Assembly (NCBI GenBank): GCA_965262505.1
Contig: CBDHFM010000030.1
Span: 5,270,001 to 5,334,000, forward strand
DNA length: 64,000 bases
Direction of reading: 5' to 3'
Source of the DNA: JACPPO01 sp965262505
Lineage (GTDB): Bacteria > Acidobacteriota > Vicinamibacteria > Vicinamibacterales > UBA2999
Shown here: positions 17,889 through 26,681 of the stretch, one piece after another
Layout of the letters: each line of letters begins with the position of its first letter
Numbering within the stretch: position 1 is the first letter of the stretch
The notes under the pieces: generated by a model
What the model saw: only the letters and a program-made list of their open reading frames with translations
The model's database searches: none
What the model was told of the DNA's origin: nothing
Program-made: the position numbers and the translations under genes

Positions 17889-18869
17889 TCAGCGCTGCTG
17901 CCGCTCGGCCAGTTGGGCGGCGCCGCTGCGCCGCGCCAGCAACCGCTCCCCGTAGCGGTGGACCATGCGCGTCGTCTGCCAGCGCCCGGACTGCAGGATG
18001 GCCGGCAACTCGATGCCACCGGCGATCATATCCTGGACCGGCCCGACGCGCGTGCTGTGCCCGGCCAGGGCGTCCACGATGTCGCCGGGAAGCCCGGCGT
18101 GTCGCGCCATCCGCTTGTAGATGCGCGGCACCTGACTCGCGTCGAGTTGCTCGCCGACCGTACCATCCTTGCGCACGGAGCGGAACACCCGCCCGTCGTC
18201 GACGCCGCCCCGGTCGAGCCACGTCTTGACCAGTTGCACGGTGTCGCGCGCCAGATAGAGCGTCGCGCCGCGCCCCTCCGCGTCGGTCTTGCCCGCGCGG
18301 ACGAGCAGCGTGGCCGTACCGTCGATTTCTTCCAATAAATCAGGCACTTCTAGCGATACCAGCTCGGAGCGCCGCAGCAGCGTGTCGTAGCCCAGTGCCA
18401 GGAGCGCCTGGTTCCGGACGTCGATCAGCCGGTCTCCGGCCGCCGCCAGCAACCGGGTCCGCAGCGGCCAGGTCAGCCCCTGGACTTGCGTCTGCCGGCG
18501 CCCCCGGCGTCGGTGCATCCGTTGCAGGGCGAACCGGACGCGGGCGTGCTCCAGCGGATTCGTGTACCGGAGCGCCCTGTGCAGCGTGGCGATGCTGGAG
18601 ACGTAGCGGCGCACCGTTGCCGGGGCCTTGACGCGCGCCCGGTCATCGATGAACGCGACCACGGTGGCGGCGCTGGCGGGCACCGCCACCCGGAGATGCT
18701 GCCGGCACCAGACCCCGAAGATCTTCACGTCCGCCCGTAGCGCGCGTTCCGTGTTGGGGCTGAACGCCCCCCGGGCCGCGTCGAAGTAGGCCCCCAGGGG
18801 GTCCTCGTCCGCGGCGTATGCCACGCCTGTCACAGGCTCAACAGCGCATGGTGTCTCGGCAATCAGCAT
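17889..18869 (-). CDS. Cre-like tyrosine site-specific recombinase
   Basis: A 326-residue recombinase whose layout follows phage P1 Cre: an N-terminal core-binding domain (about 35-130, SPNTERALRADVKIFGVWC) and a catalytic domain (about 140-315). All catalytic residues are visible: R166 in YDTLLRRSEL with E169, K194 in RAGKTD, H271 and R274 in AGHSTRVG, W297, and nucleophile Y306 nine residues later, the same spacing as Cre W315-Y324. It is read away from site C, whose near edge is 36 bases before its start codon, and site A lies beyond its 3' end. It could invert the segment, resolve or integrate DNA. No IntI-type extra domain was seen. Confidence 0.9.
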   Translation of the reverse strand: MLIAETPCAVEPVTGVAYAADEDPLGAYFDAARGAFSPNTERALRADVKIFGVWCRQHLRVAVPASAATVVAFIDDRARVKAPATVRRYVSSIATLHRALRYTNPLEHARVRFALQRMHRRRGRRQTQVQGLTWPLRTRLLAAAGDRLIDVRNQALLALGYDTLLRRSELVSLEVPDLLEEIDGTATLLVRAGKTDAEGRGATLYLARDTVQLVKTWLDRGGVDDGRVFRSVRKDGTVGEQLDASQVPRIYKRMARHAGLPGDIVDALAGHSTRVGPVQDMIAGGIELPAILQSGRWQTTRMVHRYGERLLARRSGAAQLAERQQR

Positions 18870-18905
18870 CGGGCGGCCTCCCAGTCAGTCAAAAAAGACC
18901 GCGCA

Positions 18906-18943
18906 TTTTTGCTCGCGATAATTCCAGTTATCGCGAGCAAAAA
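18906..18943 (-). repeat. lox-like recombination site C (perfect arms)
   Basis: Arms TTTTTGCTCGCGATAA (18906-18921) and TTATCGCGAGCAAAAA (18928-18943) are perfect inverted repeats of 16 bp around the asymmetric centre TTCCAG (18922-18927). On the minus strand the centre reads CTGGAA, as in site A on the plus strand, so the sites face each other. The site lies in the 87 bases between the divergent recombinase and surface-protein genes. It may overlap the promoters of one or both. Confidence 0.85.
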
Positions 18944-18956
18944 CGGGAGGTTGACC

Positions 18957-21900
18957 ATGCGCGTACCCCCTGACCAGTCCGGGGACAGGCGACCAGGGCG
19001 AGGCGGTCGAGTGCTTCCGAACGAAGAGCGCGAACAGCGGCCTGTGTCCGCCCGCAACGGCACGGGATTAGGAAAAGTGATGGACGACTTGGACAAAGGC
19101 TCGACATCCAACGAACATCCTGCCTCGGCATGTCACATGCCGGGCACCGAACTCCGAGCGCCCGCATGCCCCGGTCCGGGTACCGGCAGGGCGGGACAGG
19201 ACGTCTTCCGGCGCCCGGGTCTCGCGATGAGGTGCCTTGCCGGCGCGGGGCCGGCTCGTGCCGCGTCCCTTGCGCGTTCGGGGCTGAGCGCGGCGACCGG
19301 GTTCCTGTTGGTCGTTGCCGGCCTGCTTGCCCTGCCCCTTCAGGCCCAGGCGCAGACGGTACAGACCCTGGTCTCGAACACCGGGCAGACTGTCAGCAAC
19401 ACGACCGGGTACGTGGGCCCCCTGAGCGCGGATTTGTGGAGGACAGCACAGGGGTTCACCACGGGCGACAGCGAGGCTGGGTACACGCTGTCTTCGGTGG
19501 ACCTCTATTTCGGCGCAATTGGCGGGACCGAGGCAGTGACGGTAAGCATCTACGAAGCGGACGCATCGGGCAATCCTGGCAGCAGCCTGCATGTCCTGAG
19601 CACCCCGGCTACGGTTGCAAACGGCCTCAATACGTTCACCGCGCTGGCGAACGCGACCCTCGACAAGGAGACCGACTACATCGTCGTAGTGGAGGGTGCG
19701 GGGGCCGACTTCGATGACTCCTTCAGTGTTGCTCTGACAGACACAGACGATGAGGACTCGGGCGCGGCGAGCGGTTGGAGCATCGCGAGCGGGCGGCTCT
19801 CCCAACGAAACGACCTTGCATGGACAGTATCTTCGGGCGTGTTTCGAATCGAGATCAAGGGCACCGTGGACGGCGGCCCCACCCTCTCCACCGACGCGAC
19901 CCTGAGCGCCCTGGCGCTGAGCGGCGTCACGATCGCCCCGACCTTCGTGTCAAGCACGGAAACCTACACCGCAACGGTGGTGAACTCCGTCATGCAGACC
20001 ACGGTGACGGCGACCACGACGCATTCGGGCGCGACGGTCGCGTTCAAGGACGGCGCCGACACTGCGCTCACCAACCCGGTGACCCTTGCCGTGGGCGCCA
20101 ACGTCATCAAGGCCGTGGTGACGGCCGAGGACACCACCACCATGAAGACCTACATGGTGACGGTGACGCGGGAGGGCACCACCGACACCCTCGTCACCAT
20201 CGAGGCGGAGCACGAGAGCATCGGCGCGGGGCTGGAGGACCTCCTCTTCACGCTGACGCGCGCGGGAGCGACGACGGACGCGCTGCCGGTGAAGGTGACC
20301 ATCACCCAGGCCCAGACCTGGCTGGGCAATTCGGACCTCGAGCACGACGTGACCTTCTCGGCCAACTCGGCCACCGCGGAACTGACGATCACCGCGTCGA
20401 ACTTCTCGTTTACCCCCTCCACCACGGGCAACCTCACCGCCACGGTGTCGGGCGACGACATCGACGGCGGCTCGGACACGGTGCAGATCATCTCGACCTC
20501 GGGGCCGCCGATCACGATCAGCTACGAAGAGTCCGCATACACCTTCGCGGAGGAGGCAACGGACGAGGCGATCTACGTCTTGGCGACGCTCGATGCGGCC
20601 TATCCCCGGGGGCCGGGGCCGTCGATTTCTGTCCCCATCGCCTTTTCGTCGCGGAGCGGTACGGCGGTCAGCCCCGAAGACTTCGCCGCGATAACTTGGA
20701 ATCCGAATTTCCTTCGCAGCGATTTCGAGCGTGACGTCGAGACCGACCCGCTCGTGGCCCGCAAGGCCGTTCCGGGCTTCGCCATCGTGAACGACGATAT
20801 CTACGAGGGCTCCGAAAGCTTCGAGATGACGATGGAGTTTGCCCCCGGTTTGTCAGCCGATCTCGTGCAGTTCGCCAATCCCGACGGCACCACGTGCATA
20901 GGATTCACGTGTGCGCCGAAATACCCGGTGACCATCACGGACGAGGGGGACTTGCCGGAGCTGTCGCTGTCGGTGGACCCGCCGTCGATTGCCGAGGAGG
21001 ACGACGACGGGACGACGAGTGTCGCCGAGAACGTCTCCACCGTGACGGTGGGGATCACCAACGGCAAGACCTTCGCGGTGGACAAGACGGCCACGCTGAC
21101 CTTCTCGGGGACCGCCACCCAGGGCACCCACTACAGCGTGAGCCCGGGGGACGCGGATTCAGGCACGGGGGGCCACCAGGTGGTTCTGCCGAAGGAGACC
21201 GCCTCGGTTGAGGTCACCGTCACTGCCGTGGGGAACGATACGGCCGACGGCCCCCGGACCGTCACCGTGAAAGGCACTCTCGGCGCGAAAGACATCGGCA
21301 GCAGCAGGGACATCACGATCCTCGACGACGAGACGACGACCACGGCGCCCGCGATCGTCACCGACGGCGTGCAGGTGACGTCGACGGCGGCCACGGGCGA
21401 CACCTACGGACTGGGCGAGCCCATCGAAATCACGGTCACCTTCGACACGGCGGTCACGGTAGACACGTCCGGCGGCACGCCCCGGATCCAGTTCGTCCTC
21501 AACGGGGGTGGGACCCCTGTGACCAAGTGGGCCGAGTACAGCAGCGGTTCGGGGGGCACGGCCCTGGTGTTCACCTATACGGTGCAGGCCGGCGACATGG
21601 ACGACGACGGCATCTGGCTTCCGGCGAACTTCCTCCAGCTCCAGGGCGGCACGATCAGCGCCGCCGCCGACACCACCGTCGCCGCCACCCTCACCTATGC
21701 CCAGCCCGGCACACAGAGCGAGCACAAGGTGGACGGCGGCCCCACCCTCTCCACCGACGCGACGCTGAGCGCCCTGGCGCTGAGCGGCGTCACGCTCGAC
21801 CCGACCTTCGTATCGGCCACGGAGGATTACACCGCAACGGTGGGGAACGCCGTCACGGAGACCACGGTGACGGCGACCCCGACGCATTCGGGCGCGACGG

Positions 21901-24842
21901 TCGCGTTCAAGGACGGCGACGACAACGCGCTCACCAACCCGGTGACCCTGGCCGAGGGCGCCACCGTCATCAAGGCCGTGGTGACGGCCGAGGACACCAC
22001 CACCATGAAGACCTACATGGTGACGGTGACGCGGGAGACCACCACCACCTCCGACGACGCGACCCTGAGCGCCCTGGCGCTGAGCGGCGTCACGCTCGCC
22101 CCGACCTTCGCATCGGCCACGGAGGATTACACCGCAACGGTGGGGAACGCCGTCACGGAGACCACAGTGACGGCGACCCCGACGCATTCGGGCGCGACGG
22201 TCGCGTTCAAGGACGGCGACGACAACGCGCTCACCAACCCGGTGACCCTGGCCGAGGGCGCCACCGTCATCAAGGCCGTGGTGACGGCCGAGGACACCAC
22301 CACCATGAAGACCTACATGGTGACGGTGACGCGGGAGACCACCACCACCTCCACGGCGCCCGCGATCGTCACCGACGGCGTGCAGGTCACCTCGACGCCG
22401 ATGGCCACGACCGACACCTACGGGCTGGGCGAGACCATCGCAATCACGGTCACCTTCGACAACCCGGTCACGGTAAACACGTCCGGCGGCACGCCCCGCA
22501 TCCAGTTCCGCCTCGACGGGGCTGTGAACAAGTGGGCCGAGTACAGCAGCAGTTCGGGGGGCACGGCCCTGGTGTTCACCTATAGGGTGCAGGCCGGCGA
22601 CATGGACGACGACGGCATCCGGCTTCCGGCGAACTTCCTCCGGCTCCAGAGCGGCACGATCCGCGACGCCACCGACACCACCGTCGACGCCACCCTCACC
22701 TATACCCAGTCCGGCCCCCAGAGCGGGCACAAGGTGGACGGCTCGCTCACCACGAACCCGCGGCCCGCGATCGTCACCGGCGGCGTGCAGGTCACCTCGA
22801 CGCCGATGGCCATGGCCGACACCTACGGGCTGGGCGAGACCATCGCAATCACGGTCACCTTCGACAACGCGGTCACGGTGGACACGTCCGGCGGCACGCC
22901 CCGGATCGCGTTCCGCCTCGACGCGGATCCGAACCCGAACAGGTGGGCCGTGTACAGCAGCGGTTCGGGGGGCACGGCCCTGGTGTTCACCTATAGGGTG
23001 CAGGCCGACGACAGGGACGCCGACGGCATCCGGCTTCCGGCGAACACAATCCAGCTCTTTAGCGGCACCATCGTCGACGCCACCGACCCCATCGTCGACG
23101 CCACCCTCACCTATGCCGCGCCCGGCCTCCAGAGCGGGCACAAGGTGGACGGCTCGCTCATCACCACCATCGACGATGACGACGAGACCACGACCACGCC
23201 GCCCGCGATCGTCACCGGCGGCGTGCAGGTGACGTCGACGCCGATGGCCACGGCCGACACCTACGGGCTGGGCGAGACCATCGCAATCACGGTCACCTTC
23301 GACAACGCGGTCACGGTGGACACGTCCGGCGGCACGCCCCGGATCGCGTTCCGCCTCGACGGGGATCCGAACCCGAACAGGTGGGCCGAGTACAGCAGCG
23401 GTTCGGGGGGCACGGCCCTGGTGTTCACCTATACGGTGCTGGCCGACGACATGGACGACGACGGCATCCGGCTTCCGGCGAACTCCATCCAGCTCTTTAG
23501 CGGCACCATCGTCGACGCCACCGACCCCATCGTCGACGCCACCCGCACCTATGCCGCGCCCGGCCTCCAGAGCGGGCACAAGGTGAACGGCTCGCTCATC
23601 ACCACCATCGACGAGGACGACGAGACCACGACCACGCCGCCCGCGATCGTCACCGGCGGCGTGCAGGTGACGTCGACGCCGATGGCCACGGCCGACACCT
23701 ACGGGCTGGGCGAGACCATCGCAATCACGGTCACCTTCGACAACGCGGTCACGGTGGACACGTCCGGCGGCACGCCCCGGATCGCGTTCCGCCTCGACGG
23801 GGATCCGAACCCGAACAGGTGGGCCGAGTACAGCAGCGGTTCGGGGGGCACGGCCCTGGTGTTCACCTATACGGTGCTGGCCGACGACATGGACACCGAC
23901 GGCATCCGGCTTCCGGCGAACACAATCCAGCTCTTTAGCGGCACCATCGTCGACGCCACCGACCCCATCGTCGACGCCACCCGCACCTATGCCGCGCCCG
24001 GCCTCCAGAGCGAGCACAAGGTGAACGGCTCGCTCACCACCACCACCGACGAGGACGACGGGACCACATCTCCGCCAACCGCCACGGGTGGTGGTGGCGG
24101 GGGTGGTGGCACCACAAATAGCCCACCGGCGATCACCACGACGTCGCCGCAGTCGGTGGCGGAGAACATGCCCGCGGTGGTGACGCTGGCGGCGACCGAC
24201 ACGGACAGCGGCGACACCCTCACCTGGTCGAAGAACGGCGGCGCCGACGCCAGCGCGTTCACGTTGACGACGGCCGGCGTGCTGAGCTTTGCGAGCGCGC
24301 CGAACTTCGAGGACCCGACCGACACCGGCACCGACAACGGCTACGAGGTGACCGTGCGGGTGTCGGACGGGACGGCGCCGGCCGATCTCGCCCTGACCGT
24401 CAACGTCACCGACGTCGCCGAGCAACCGGACAGGCCCGCCGCACCCGCGGTCTCCGCGACCGCGGGCACGACCACGAGTCTGGACGTGGGCTGGACGGCC
24501 CCGGGGTTGAACGGCGGCCCGGCCCTCACCGGGTACGACCTGCAATACCGGGAGGGCACTAGCGGGCCCTTCACCGAGGGCCCGCAGGCCGTCGCCGGCC
24601 TGAGCACGGCGATCACGGACCTGATGGCGGGCACGGCGTATCAGGTGCAGGTGCGAGCGCTCAACGGGGAGACGCCGAGCGACTGGTCGCCCTCGGGCAC
24701 GGGCAGCACCGAGCCGCCGGAGCCGGAACCGGTGCCGGCGCTCCCGCTGCTCGGGCAACTGCTCTTGGCGCTGGGGCTGCTCGGGATGGGGAGACGCGTG
24801 TTGCGGTCGCGAGACGGAGGCTCAGTCCGTGCGATGCAGTGA
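18957..24842 (+). CDS. giant repeat-rich surface protein with C-terminal membrane anchor
   Basis: A 1961-residue surface protein. A signal-like helix lies at about residues 105-130 (FLLVVAGLLALPLQAQAQ). It is followed by a choice-of-anchor type β-domain (131-304), a cadherin-like β-sandwich (307-408), Calx-β-like segments (408-791), alternating SwmB-like and cadherin-like repeats (796-1701), a poly-Gly linker, a cadherin domain (1722-1825), FN3 (1828-1920) and a C-terminal sorting-like tail: LPLLGQLLLALGLLGMGRRV, then basic residues. The ATG at 18957 has a good GGGAGG site. An ATG at 19227 would put the signal peptide nearer the N-terminus but has a poor site. An adhesin or matrix role is likely. 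Confidence 0.85.
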   Translation: MRVPPDQSGDRRPGRGGRVLPNEEREQRPVSARNGTGLGKVMDDLDKGSTSNEHPASACHMPGTELRAPACPGPGTGRAGQDVFRRPGLAMRCLAGAGPARAASLARSGLSAATGFLLVVAGLLALPLQAQAQTVQTLVSNTGQTVSNTTGYVGPLSADLWRTAQGFTTGDSEAGYTLSSVDLYFGAIGGTEAVTVSIYEADASGNPGSSLHVLSTPATVANGLNTFTALANATLDKETDYIVVVEGAGADFDDSFSVALTDTDDEDSGAASGWSIASGRLSQRNDLAWTVSSGVFRIEIKGTVDGGPTLSTDATLSALALSGVTIAPTFVSSTETYTATVVNSVMQTTVTATTTHSGATVAFKDGADTALTNPVTLAVGANVIKAVVTAEDTTTMKTYMVTVTREGTTDTLVTIEAEHESIGAGLEDLLFTLTRAGATTDALPVKVTITQAQTWLGNSDLEHDVTFSANSATAELTITASNFSFTPSTTGNLTATVSGDDIDGGSDTVQIISTSGPPITISYEESAYTFAEEATDEAIYVLATLDAAYPRGPGPSISVPIAFSSRSGTAVSPEDFAAITWNPNFLRSDFERDVETDPLVARKAVPGFAIVNDDIYEGSESFEMTMEFAPGLSADLVQFANPDGTTCIGFTCAPKYPVTITDEGDLPELSLSVDPPSIAEEDDDGTTSVAENVSTVTVGITNGKTFAVDKTATLTFSGTATQGTHYSVSPGDADSGTGGHQVVLPKETASVEVTVTAVGNDTADGPRTVTVKGTLGAKDIGSSRDITILDDETTTTAPAIVTDGVQVTSTAATGDTYGLGEPIEITVTFDTAVTVDTSGGTPRIQFVLNGGGTPVTKWAEYSSGSGGTALVFTYTVQAGDMDDDGIWLPANFLQLQGGTISAAADTTVAATLTYAQPGTQSEHKVDGGPTLSTDATLSALALSGVTLDPTFVSATEDYTATVGNAVTETTVTATPTHSGATVAFKDGDDNALTNPVTLAEGATVIKAVVTAEDTTTMKTYMVTVTRETTTTSDDATLSALALSGVTLAPTFASATEDYTATVGNAVTETTVTATPTHSGATVAFKDGDDNALTNPVTLAEGATVIKAVVTAEDTTTMKTYMVTVTRETTTTSTAPAIVTDGVQVTSTPMATTDTYGLGETIAITVTFDNPVTVNTSGGTPRIQFRLDGAVNKWAEYSSSSGGTALVFTYRVQAGDMDDDGIRLPANFLRLQSGTIRDATDTTVDATLTYTQSGPQSGHKVDGSLTTNPRPAIVTGGVQVTSTPMAMADTYGLGETIAITVTFDNAVTVDTSGGTPRIAFRLDADPNPNRWAVYSSGSGGTALVFTYRVQADDRDADGIRLPANTIQLFSGTIVDATDPIVDATLTYAAPGLQSGHKVDGSLITTIDDDDETTTTPPAIVTGGVQVTSTPMATADTYGLGETIAITVTFDNAVTVDTSGGTPRIAFRLDGDPNPNRWAEYSSGSGGTALVFTYTVLADDMDDDGIRLPANSIQLFSGTIVDATDPIVDATRTYAAPGLQSGHKVNGSLITTIDEDDETTTTPPAIVTGGVQVTSTPMATADTYGLGETIAITVTFDNAVTVDTSGGTPRIAFRLDGDPNPNRWAEYSSGSGGTALVFTYTVLADDMDTDGIRLPANTIQLFSGTIVDATDPIVDATRTYAAPGLQSEHKVNGSLTTTTDEDDGTTSPPTATGGGGGGGGTTNSPPAITTTSPQSVAENMPAVVTLAATDTDSGDTLTWSKNGGADASAFTLTTAGVLSFASAPNFEDPTDTGTDNGYEVTVRVSDGTAPADLALTVNVTDVAEQPDRPAAPAVSATAGTTTSLDVGWTAPGLNGGPALTGYDLQYREGTSGPFTEGPQAVAGLSTAITDLMAGTAYQVQVRALNGETPSDWSPSGTGSTEPPEPEPVPALPLLGQLLLALGLLGMGRRVLRSRDGGSVRAMQ
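21759..22358 (+). repeat. two 300-bp direct repeats coding cadherin-like domains
   Basis: Copies starting at 21759 and 22059 are nearly identical over 300 bp (100 codons) and keep the frame. Each encodes one β-sandwich unit beginning LSALALSGVTL. A more diverged unit lies at 19888. Near-identity at the DNA level implies recent duplication or gene conversion, so copy number may vary between strains. Confidence 0.85.
22763..24076 (+). repeat. three 438-bp direct repeats coding SwmB-like domains
   Basis: Units start at 22763, 23201 and 23639, exactly 438 bp (146 codons) apart, and each encodes PAIVTGGVQVTSTPMA...YGLGETIAITVTF and a KVDGS/KVNGS linker. The second and third are almost identical. 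More diverged relatives start at 21347 and 22358 with different spacing. In-frame tandem units of this kind expand and contract by recombination. Confidence 0.9.
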
Positions 24843-24956
24843 CGCGGCTGCTTGCGAGAACCGCCGTGGTCCTGCGCATCCCGGCGCCGTTTACGTTGGC
24901 GGCCGCTACCAAGCCGCCGTGGCGCGACTCGTAGCGGCATCGGGGGGTGCGTGTGA

Positions 24957-25349
24957 TCGCTGCGTACGCACCAAGGCCGCTGGACAACCGAGTTCGGGGC
25001 GGACTACGCGAAGGGGCCGGTCGTGGCGGGGTTGTCGCTGTCGTACAGCCGGGGTGTGGGCGAGTACGCCGGCGTCGCCGGCGGGCAGGTGGCCTCGTCG
25101 GTAACGGGCCTCTACTTCGATGGCGAGGTCGGCTACGGGCTGCCGGTTGGGAGCCGCTTCGTGGGGACGCCCACGTTCGGCGTCGGGACGTCCGAACACG
25201 GACGGGACTACCGGCTGGGCTACCGCCTCGGCGCGCGCAGCGGCGAGGGCAGGGCGTTCGAGCTGGGCGTCGATGCGCAGCGCCGGGAGCGTCCGATGGT
25301 CGACGGCGCGGACAACGGGGTGCGCGCCCGGGCCTCGGTGGGCTGGTAG
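24957..25349 (+). pseudogene. internally deleted outer-membrane β-barrel fragment
   Basis: After a stop at 24954-24956 the frame reads RWTTEFGADYAKGPVVAGLS and then SYSRGVGEYAGVAGGQVASS, the start of a C-terminal autotransporter-like barrel seen next to Ig-like surface proteins. At VTGLY the sequence jumps to DGEVGYGLPVGSRFVGTP, which belongs near the barrel's end, and it closes with ARASVGW, the aromatic end typical of barrel proteins. Most of the barrel is missing, so it is probably non-functional. A GTG at 25023 could still start a 108-residue product. Confidence 0.7.
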
Positions 25350-25472
25350 CGGCGGCGCGATCGCGCGGCCAGGCACCGTCAACCGTGCGGGCACCCGACG
25401 CGCGCCCGATCACGGCGGCCTGCGGCGCCCGTCGATGCGCCGGGAGGCCCGGGTAGGGCGCGCAGAGGGTCC

Positions 25473-26681
25473 ATGGCGCGCCACTACGCCACCCGCGACT
25501 TCTTCCGGCAGATGCCGAACCCGCTGCTGGCCCGCTATTTCCACGCCCGCGGCGTCTTCGCTGATCTCGACATTGCCGCAATGCCGGAGCCCCAGCCCGA
25601 CGCGTTGTGGGCGGCCTGGCTGATGCTGGACGCCCCCCAGCGCCACGCGATGGACGCCGCGTTCCAGGACATCGCGGCGCTGAGTGGCGAGAAAGGCTAC
25701 CGCGCCATCCTCGACGACGCGGCGTGGCACTTCGCGACCGACCCGGCGGCCCACGCGGCCTTCGTCGAGCAGCTCGCCTCACTGGCGCATCATGGCGCGC
25801 GCGCGATGACGACCTTCCTCGACCATCCCGCCTGCTGGCGGCGCGCCGCGCGCTTCTTTCACGCGGAGGCGTTGCCCGCCTGGCGCAAGCGCACCCATCT
25901 GCCGCACGTGCCCGCGGCGGTGGACGAGGCCAGTCTCGAGGCCCTCGCCGCCGGCCTCAGCACGTACTTCCGCCAGACCGAGGGCCGGGGCACGCACTGC
26001 GTCGTGGAACCGGTCCGCCGGGGCACGCTGGACTATTTCTTCGCCTACCCCGAGGACTACGCGCAGCAGCGTGTCGAATGGGTGGACGGCCAGTTCGGGC
26101 AGCGACCGCACCACCCGGCCTTCGAGGTCATCTACGTCTATTCGCAAGCGGACGGCACGCTCGACGTGAACATCAGCGGCGCGCGCCCCGCCGTGGAACC
26201 GCTCCAGGGCCTGTTCGCGGCCACCATCCTCAAGCAGCCTGCGCTCCCCCCCGATCCGACCGACGACCGGGTCTACGACCTGAATGCGTTACGGGAGCCG
26301 GGGTTCGAGTTTGTCTACGACAGTGGCAGCGGCATTCAGGACGTCGTGGTGACGACGTTGCGCCTCGCGTCGCACGTGACGACGGGAGACCGCCTCACGC
26401 TCGAAGCCGACGCGGTCGGCCACCCCACGGCGATCTACGACCTGATCGCGCGGCTGGACCCGACGGGACGCTTCCACCTCTACCGCGTCACCCAGGTCGA
26501 GTTGGTGGCGTCGGTGATTACGAACATCACCCAGCCGCCACAGCGCGTGACGATTCGCCTCACCCGTCCCAACGCGTGCTCCCTGCCGTACGACGACCTC
26601 GGCCTGACGCTGCGCGCCATGCTGCATGCCTCCGGAATCGAGCCAACGGCGCCTGCCGAGGCGGGGCCGCCTGCGGGATGA
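25473..26681 (+). CDS. unrecognised 402-residue protein, first gene of a pair
   Basis: This 402-residue soluble protein begins MARHYATRDFFRQMPNPLLA. A helical N-terminal half (about 1-150) is followed by a mixed α/β part containing TLDYFFAYPEDYAQQRVEWV and a β-rich C-terminal third (YDLIARLDPTGRFHLYRVTQ). No Walker, nuclease or helicase motif is visible. It is joined to the next gene by an ATGA overlap, so the two products probably work together. It lies between the barrel remnant and the virB11 remnant, as cargo. I do not recognise the family. Confidence 0.7.
   Translation: MARHYATRDFFRQMPNPLLARYFHARGVFADLDIAAMPEPQPDALWAAWLMLDAPQRHAMDAAFQDIAALSGEKGYRAILDDAAWHFATDPAAHAAFVEQLASLAHHGARAMTTFLDHPACWRRAARFFHAEALPAWRKRTHLPHVPAAVDEASLEALAAGLSTYFRQTEGRGTHCVVEPVRRGTLDYFFAYPEDYAQQRVEWVDGQFGQRPHHPAFEVIYVYSQADGTLDVNISGARPAVEPLQGLFAATILKQPALPPDPTDDRVYDLNALREPGFEFVYDSGSGIQDVVVTTLRLASHVTTGDRLTLEADAVGHPTAIYDLIARLDPTGRFHLYRVTQVELVASVITNITQPPQRVTIRLTRPNACSLPYDDLGLTLRAMLHASGIEPTAPAEAGPPAG

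Noticed and set aside
20687..20702. CGCGATAACTTGGA resembling the lox-like sites
   Set aside because: It lacks the second arm, has an extra base in the centre, and encodes a normal stretch (AAITWNPNF) of the surface protein. Probably chance.
21347..24076. Regularly spaced repeats considered as a CRISPR array
   Set aside because: Units of 300 and 438 bp are coding, contiguous and in frame. There are no short repeats with unique spacers and no cas genes.
21159..24758. A 1199-codon open frame on the minus strand opposite the surface-protein gene
   Set aside because: It mirrors the codon repeats of the plus-strand gene, is rich in Arg/Gly/His/Val with no domain pattern, and the plus frame has signal, Ig-like folds and anchor. 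It is an antisense shadow of a GC-rich repetitive gene.
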